From assembly GCA_030141605.1 (NCBI GenBank), contig JAQGDQ010000301.1:1-64000 (forward strand): 64,000 nucleotides of DNA, given 5' to 3'. The notes beneath the pieces are model-generated. The model did no database searches and had not been told where the DNA came from. It saw nothing but the letters and a program-made list of their open reading frames with translations. A program made the translations under genes and the position numbers. Shown piece after piece: positions 58,419-64,000 of the stretch (its first letter is position 1; every line of letters begins with the position of its first letter). The stretch comes from Tubiluchus corallicola. Taxonomy: Eukaryota > Priapulida > Priapulimorpha > Priapulimorphida > Tubiluchidae.

Positions 58419-58530
58419 GTGACTTTACACCGAGCTACATGAGTGATGGAGGGCAATTCTTAGCAGAAGACTTACATTGGTTAACACCTTCAGCAAGGAT
58501 TATTGTCACTCTCAGAAACCCCACTGACAG
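58419..58530 (+). CDS. Carbohydrate sulfotransferase 15-like gene, exon B
   Basis: A 112-base exon with acceptor CACCAAG and consensus donor ACAG|GTAAGT. The two leading bases complete the Gly codon opened by exon A, and the reading is DFTPSYMSDGGQFLAEDLHW then LTPSARIIVTLRNPTD, leaving AG for the next exon. FLAEDLHWLTPSARIIVTLRNPTDR matches the CHST15 block around NARLIVMLRDPVERLYS. That block contains the 3'-phosphate-binding Arg and Ser residues of sulfotransferases (here the R of LRNP and the S two residues after DRL in exon C). The intron upstream is 4.9 kb and the one downstream 3.9 kb. Confidence 0.85.
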
Positions 58531-60213
58531 GTAAGTCCAGAATGGTTTAAAAGTGACCCATAGGCTGTCTGTATTTTCTGATTTTTATTTAAAAGTCAAA
58601 TTATCACTACATCAATGAATTGTATTGTTTTTCAAACCAGCCAGTTAGCGGGGGGGGGGATTCATTCAGATAAATTGGTTTCAACAGAAACTTACATTTC
58701 TGTACTGAAAGGGTATGTTCGTGCAATACTAATCAAACTCGGCAAAAAAATTTACTCGACAACTTGCACAACAGGCCACACCATTTGTAAGAAAACACAC
58801 ACTACCCGCTGAAGTTTACTGGTACAGCACATAGACATCAGAAACACCTCACAACACCACTAGACAACTGCCACACCATCTACAGCAGACTATGCCATAT
58901 CTTACACTACAAATGCTAAACACCCATCTACCCACTGTCACTCATTTTTTAAATTTTTTAGAATTGAACAACAACTCTTGTAAATGGCAACATAAAATTG
59001 GGAACATTGGTAATAAGTCAATCAGATTTTGGTAACAATGACATAATTTGAAGCAAAAGCTTATCAGAACATAAAACATTAAAAACTGAATCGTAATTAT
59101 GAGTTTATGTTGAATTTTGTACTTGCAGTTTTTGCAGGCAGCAGATTTTTCCCTGGTTAACGACTGTAAGACTTCAGTTATTAATTCAGTATTCCAGATA
59201 AAAGACAGTAGATGAATTTACTCTCAGTAAATGGATTTACCGCCTACATTAATCTAATTATACGTAAGACCAACAGACTGTGGGTTAAAATCGGTAGTCA
59301 GTAGCTCTCATTTTTACTTTAATTAATTGTTTGCGTAACTCACATTACGATCTGTAGTGGAATTCACAAGTTATTATAGAAAGCTTTAAGTCTCTCATTA
59401 CATTAACAAGGGAAAACGAATAACTGGCCTTAAAACACACAAAATATTTATTAAAAACAAGGAATAAGCATCGTGCAGCTACACTATATGTTTGTGTCCA
59501 AATAAATTCTTCCATTATTAATGCGTATATTTAGAAAAATTGTGACCGGGAACACAAAAGAATTTCCAGGATAGCATATGGTGTTCTCAGAAATCTTCAT
59601 TTCAGTATATACAAAAAATGAAAATAATAAATTTGACTGCTTTTCGCTGCTTACAAATGTATAATAATCTAATTATTATAATTTAAGATAATAAAGTAAA
59701 TATTACTCACATCGTGTGGCTATAACAACTTAACACATCCTTGGAACGTCATACTGGGTTACAGCAAATCAGGTAAAGATGCTATTCTTGAACATTTATC
59801 TAAGCATTATTTTACGTTTGCTGAGGCTTCTGTGAGCGTGTTTAGTGAATCACAACCTAATTTACAACTTCACAGGTAAAATTACAGGTAAGTTCACATA
59901 GGTGCTGCTACCTACATGTTAAGGCCAGAAACTGACCTTAACAAAGATTGCCTAAGAATTATCTGCTGCTGTGTTTTTTGAAAGTTCCTGTTAATTTTTG
60001 CAAATCTGCAATTTTGTCTGAGCTGTTGGTTCGTTCCTTTAATGTATGATTATTGCCTTCTTTTTGAAGTACATTTTGTGCTCCATGTTGGAGCTGGCAC
60101 TAAACTTGCAACCAGGACACTGACTTTGTATTTGCTTGTACTAACCGACACGTTAAAAAAGCGTCATGGTTTACCGAGGCCGTTGGTTTTAAAAAAAATA
60201 ACAGAAAAAGCTG
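58531..60213. other. Intron of the sulfotransferase-like gene
   Basis: Contains a nine-base G run near 58650, the CCACA-rich fragment below and AT-rich sequence. No exon was found. Confidence 0.5.
58745..58930 (+). repeat. CCACA-rich element H, weak fragment (copy 5)
   Basis: ACACCTCACAACACCACTAG, GCCACACCATCTACAGCAGA and ACACCCATCTACCCACTGTC resemble the diluted core of H. No flanking landmark is present, so membership is uncertain. Confidence 0.4.
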
Positions 60214-61195
60214 CGACACTCACAGTAACTGACTGGCAGTCACTCAGTAAACTGTCTGACTAGCTCACACTCAGTAACTGACTGGCAGTCACTCAGTAAA
60301 CTCTCTAACTAGCTCACACTCAGTAACTCACTGGTGTCACTCAGTAAACTCTCTAACTAGCTCACACTCAGTAACTGACTGGCAGTCACTCAGTGAACTC
60401 TCTGACTAGCTCACACTCAGTAACTGACTGGCAGTCACTCAGTGAACTCTCTAACTAGCTCACACACAGTATCTGACTGGCAGTCACTCAGTAAACTCTC
60501 TAACTAGCTCACACTCAGTAACTGAATGGCAGTCACTCAGTAAACTCTCTAACTAGCTCACACTCAGTAACTCACTGGCAGTCACTCAGTAAACTCTCTA
60601 ACTAGCTCACACTCGGTAACTGGCAGTCACTCAGTAAACTCTCTAACTAGCTCACACTCAGTAACTCACTGGCAGTCACTCAGTAAACTCTCTAACTAGC
60701 TCACACTCGGTAACTGACTGGTGTCACTCAGTAAACTCTCTAACTAGCTCACACTCAGTAACTGACTGGCAGTCACTCAGTGAACTCTCTGACTAGCTCA
60801 CACTCAGTAACTGACTGGCAGTCACTCAGTGAACTCTCTAACTAGCTCACACACAGTATCTGACTGGCAGTCACTCAGTAAACTCTCTAACTAGCTCACA
60901 CTCAGTAACTGACTGGCAGTCACCCAGTAAACTCTCTAACTAGCTCACACTCAGTAACTCACTGGCAGTCACTCAGTAAACTCTCTAACTAGCTCACACT
61001 CGGTAACTGGCAGTCACTCAGTAAACTCTCTAACTAGCTCACACTCAGTAACTCACTGGCAGTCACTCAGTGAACTCTCTAACTAGCTCACACACAGTAT
61101 CTGACTGGCAGTCACTCAGTAAACTCTCTAACTAGCTCACACTCAGTAACTGACTGGCAGTCACCCAGTAAACTGTCCGACTAGCTCACACTCAG
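60214..61195 (+). repeat. 49-bp minisatellite with 8-unit higher-order repeat
   Basis: About twenty units start CTCACACTCAGTAACTGACT and continue GGCAGTCACTCAGTAAACTC before TCTAACTAG. Most are 49 bases; some are 48 (GGTGTCAC for GGCAGTCAC) or 45 (CTCGGTAACTGGCAGTC). The order of variants from the unit at 60313 through the one at 60651 is repeated from 60700 through 61038, a higher-order period of 387 bases. A third, partial copy closes the array. It lies in the intron between exons B and C. Confidence 0.95.
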
Positions 61196-62414
61196 TCTTT
61201 GGCAAGACAGACTCTAGAACTGCCTTTGTTTGGCAAACTTGGCGCATCTCTTAACACTTATATCTTTTATCATGGTGACACATTTGGAACCATCAAGTCA
61301 TGAAAGTACATCGTCTTAAAATAAACAAACGTCAGACACTAAACCTGCAGTTTGGAGTATTTTTATCGGATCTGACTATTAGCTATCGCAACAACGCAAT
61401 GCACTACACATGGTTCATATGCAGAACCAACATATAAGGAGATACAATAACACTCTTCTAAACTGTGTTTGCTTTAGCATAGTGATACAGCAGTAAACAC
61501 TGCTTCTAGACTACACGAATTTTTTAAAAAAAGTGAGCTCCTAGATGCTTTTCAGAAAACCGCCATTATAGCCGGTCTTAACAACTTGACTATGCTGAAT
61601 TCAAAGGCGTTTGCCAGCTGGTAAAAATGCCTGAAAAAATTGTCAAAAATTCAAAGATCAAAATGTGCCGCAAAGATTTTGCACAAACGAATACAAATCA
61701 AAAGAAATTTAAACTGTTCAACCGGCTAAAAATAAAATAGCTGCTGAGTTCACCAAGTAATAACTTTTAGCTGTGTGGTGAAAAATTCATTTCGCCTAAA
61801 TGATTAATTTTTTAAGTGAATAATTTTGGATATTACCCCGAGCGAAATTCATCTATTGTAGACACTATTCTGAAGATGGCGGTATATATGGCTGTTTTTA
61901 AAAGGCGAATCGTAGCTCTTAGAGGAAATATGATGATGATAATGCAGTATAAAACACAGCTTGTCATATATATATATATACATTTTTCCTTTTTTGTAAT
62001 GTGGAAAAATAGGAGAAAGGACAGATAGTAATACAGAACTGCTGTTCACTGCAGCTTATTATTTAAACGTTAAACATTGCAAACAAAAGATTATAATAAT
62101 AAAAAGGTATGAAAATTCAACTTTGCATAAATTGCAAGTACCATAAGTTTTGAAAATAAAACTATTATTCTTTCCAATTAGCAACAAAAATTGACTAGAA
62201 AAAAGATAAATAATCAAACATCAATAATCAATGATCAAAAAAGACATTAACCAGTCTTGTTAATTTTGCCACTTTAGCAGGGAAAAGGAAGATGACGGAC
62301 GAAACAATTGCATCTTACATGACAGACCTTCAAGGATATTAGAGGTCACATTCTATGTATGACAATGTATATGTGTAATAATGTAATAACACAGGCAATT
62401 TTGTTTTGTTGCAG
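61196..62414. other. Intron of the sulfotransferase-like gene, nothing recognised
   Basis: AT-rich with a short (AT)n run at about 61966-61981. It ends in TTTTGTTTTGTTGCAG, the acceptor of exon C. Confidence 0.5.
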
Positions 62415-62611
62415 GTTGGTGTCATGGTATAACTCACAAGCTTGGAAATACCTTCCTGATGACAGTGACTCCCTTCGCCCCACGAGAAATTCACGACGAT
62501 GTCAAACGGAAAATTGCTCAATATCGGAATTGTTTAATGACAAGAAAATTACGCAGTTTGAACAAAAATGCGTGTGTGTTTGATAAAAAGTTTAGAAAAG
62601 TTTCATCAAAG
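62415..62611 (+). CDS. Carbohydrate sulfotransferase 15-like gene, exon C (apparent frameshift)
   Basis: Acceptor TTGTTGCAG, donor AAAG|GTAAGC, 197 bases. In the phase set by exon B it reads (R)LVSWYNSQAWKYLPDDSDS, the expected start after NPTDR. That frame soon loses similarity and stops at 62582. From about 62474 the next frame reads FAPREIHDDVKRKIAQYRNC and then LMTRKLRSLNKNACVF up to the donor, which matches the CHST15 FHEKV..ALQLFENC...SLRACVY segment. One extra base among the three Cs at 62471-62473 explains both halves. It is either a base-calling or assembly error or a real inactivating mutation. Later exons are outside the window. Confidence 0.75.
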
Positions 62612-64000
62612 GTAAGCACTTCATTTTTCGTAAGTCGGAGAGGGACGATCCCGTCAATTAGGATTGTTTTGTAGTTTTGTGGCAACAGGCATATGAGAAA
62701 CATTTACTATGTAAGCACTCACACATATGGACGTCTTTTACAGGCATAACACACATATATATAATATTGTTCTGGTCAATCTGCTCAGAAACCAGTCTAT
62801 TATAAGGCCTTGCGAAATCGCAGTTATCTCTACATTGTGTTTTGTACTTATTTTATAGCAAAAGTTATCAGACAGCCAGCATTTCCATGTTATGCTCGGT
62901 GTTATGCATTATGCGTTTCATCTAAAGCAGGGCCGGACTTATGGGGGGGGGGGGAGGTGTACAGAAGGGTTCAGTTTTCTAAGGACTTCTTTTGAATATA
63001 ATGCTTGAATATAAAATTCGTTGTCTTATTAAAATGAATTAACAAAGTGTGTGGGGGCACTAGAAAATAGAAAGGCAGTTTGTCCCCATCCATTTCTAGA
63101 CTGTGCCCTTTTGAATAACTTAGTAAATTACTGAGAAAAAATAGTAAATACATATAGTCATTTAATGATTCTATGATACCATGATGGTGCAAAAAATCAA
63201 TGTGAGGTAACAAGCATTTACTTACACCTAAATAAATATTGTACATAAGATTAACTTATACGAAGCTTGACTACTATTTTGTTTTATTATTTTTACCATG
63301 TTCCCGATAATCATACAATTAAAGGACAATATTTACCTAACGCAGTGCAAGACGCCTGTTTTCAACTTCTCCAGTATAGTGTTATGCACTTTTATTGACT
63401 GAGACTCATTTTAAACTTTAGTTGATGATCATAAATAGAAACAGAAAAACTAAACTTTTATTCTTCCACTCGGCTATTATTTAGTGTGAATACAAGTGTC
63501 TTGTATTGCAGTATAAAAAAACTGTAACTTGACACCGATGTGCATCAAAACACTTTATACCTTTTTTGATCACCAGTAATTGATATCATTATAGCATATC
63601 TGTTACAAACTGAAAATCGAGGTCAAAGTTATTCTTATAGTCACTAAAATTGAGAACAATAAAATCAGAAGTTTTAGACAACAGGTGACTTATTTTTCAT
63701 TTTTTCTCGAAGAAATGCAGTTTGTCATTCATCTTAGTTTATTTGTTGTTTGTCATGTAATTAAATTTTTATGTTGATGAGCCCACGAGCCTGAAGTGTC
63801 TAGTAGAAAAAATCTTCATTTGAACCATAATTATAAACTTGAGAGAAATCAACTTTACTGTGTAGTACAACAACTGAAGACCACGTTCATATGGACCGTA
63901 TTTATGGCCCGAAACAGAGACAATAACAATAAGTATAAGAGCAGGATATAACAACAGGTATAAAACTATAGTAAATGATATTATAGTAAACCATAGATTA
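62612..64000. other. Intron or intergenic, no further exon found
   Basis: AT-rich with a run of twelve Gs at about 62942-62954. The next expected sulfotransferase segment (the LRVGLYS.(Y/F)...W block) is not visible before the window ends. Confidence 0.5.

Noticed and set aside
60214-61195. CRISPR-like array
   Set aside because: Units are contiguous with no unique spacers, and the DNA is animal.
62395-62611. Alternative acceptor at 62393-62394 that would put exon C into its second frame without a frameshift
   Set aside because: The resulting start (QFCFVAGWCHG) lacks the RLxSxY continuation expected after NPTD, whereas the GCAG acceptor at 62414 provides it.

Overview
The window looks like nuclear DNA of an invertebrate animal. 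It is AT-rich, has few genes and is crowded with repeats. Coding pieces are interrupted by introns with GT..AG borders. The recognisable proteins are animal Golgi-type enzymes, and the mobile elements are non-LTR retrotransposons. I cannot name the phylum from the sequence alone. No bacterial, organellar or viral gene organisation is visible.

Layout. Bases 1-168 are the last coding piece of an unrecognised gene. From 3.7 to 7.1 kb lies a decayed, nearly full-length R2-like retrotransposon (zinc finger, Myb-like region, reverse transcriptase, restriction-like endonuclease). An inverted scrap of another reverse transcriptase follows at 7.3-7.9 kb. An intronless alpha-1,3-fucosyltransferase gene (8.9-10.1 kb, minus) sits between two direct copies of a ~0.3 kb repeat. 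A dead CR1/Jockey-type LINE (14.4-16.5 kb) converges on an intact DUF268 gene (16.6-17.7 kb, minus). From 18.7 to 22.8 kb come a trinucleotide block and a tandem duplication that contains three ~0.2 kb sub-repeats and a strongly expanded hexamer. A possible two-exon 3' gene end lies at 25.5-25.8 kb (minus).

From about 29.5 to 50.4 kb the DNA is a patchwork of recurring modules (called A to F here), nearly all in one orientation and in a recurrent order. This suggests an old, decayed long-period tandem array. It is invaded by a LINE (32.4-33.8 kb), CCACA-rich elements (H) and a GC-rich element ending in (TA)n (Y). From 53.4 to 62.6 kb, three plus-strand exons match the carbohydrate sulfotransferase 15 (GalNAc4S-6ST) family in order and phase; the third carries an apparent one-base frameshift. 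Minisatellites lie in and around its introns. One of them, at 60.2-61.2 kb, is a 49-bp repeat organised into an 8-unit higher-order repeat.

The three best-supported host genes (fucosyltransferase, DUF268, sulfotransferase) are all predicted or likely secretory-pathway enzymes; two modify glycans. Nothing shows that they are co-regulated. The rest is mostly repeat or featureless intergenic and intronic sequence.
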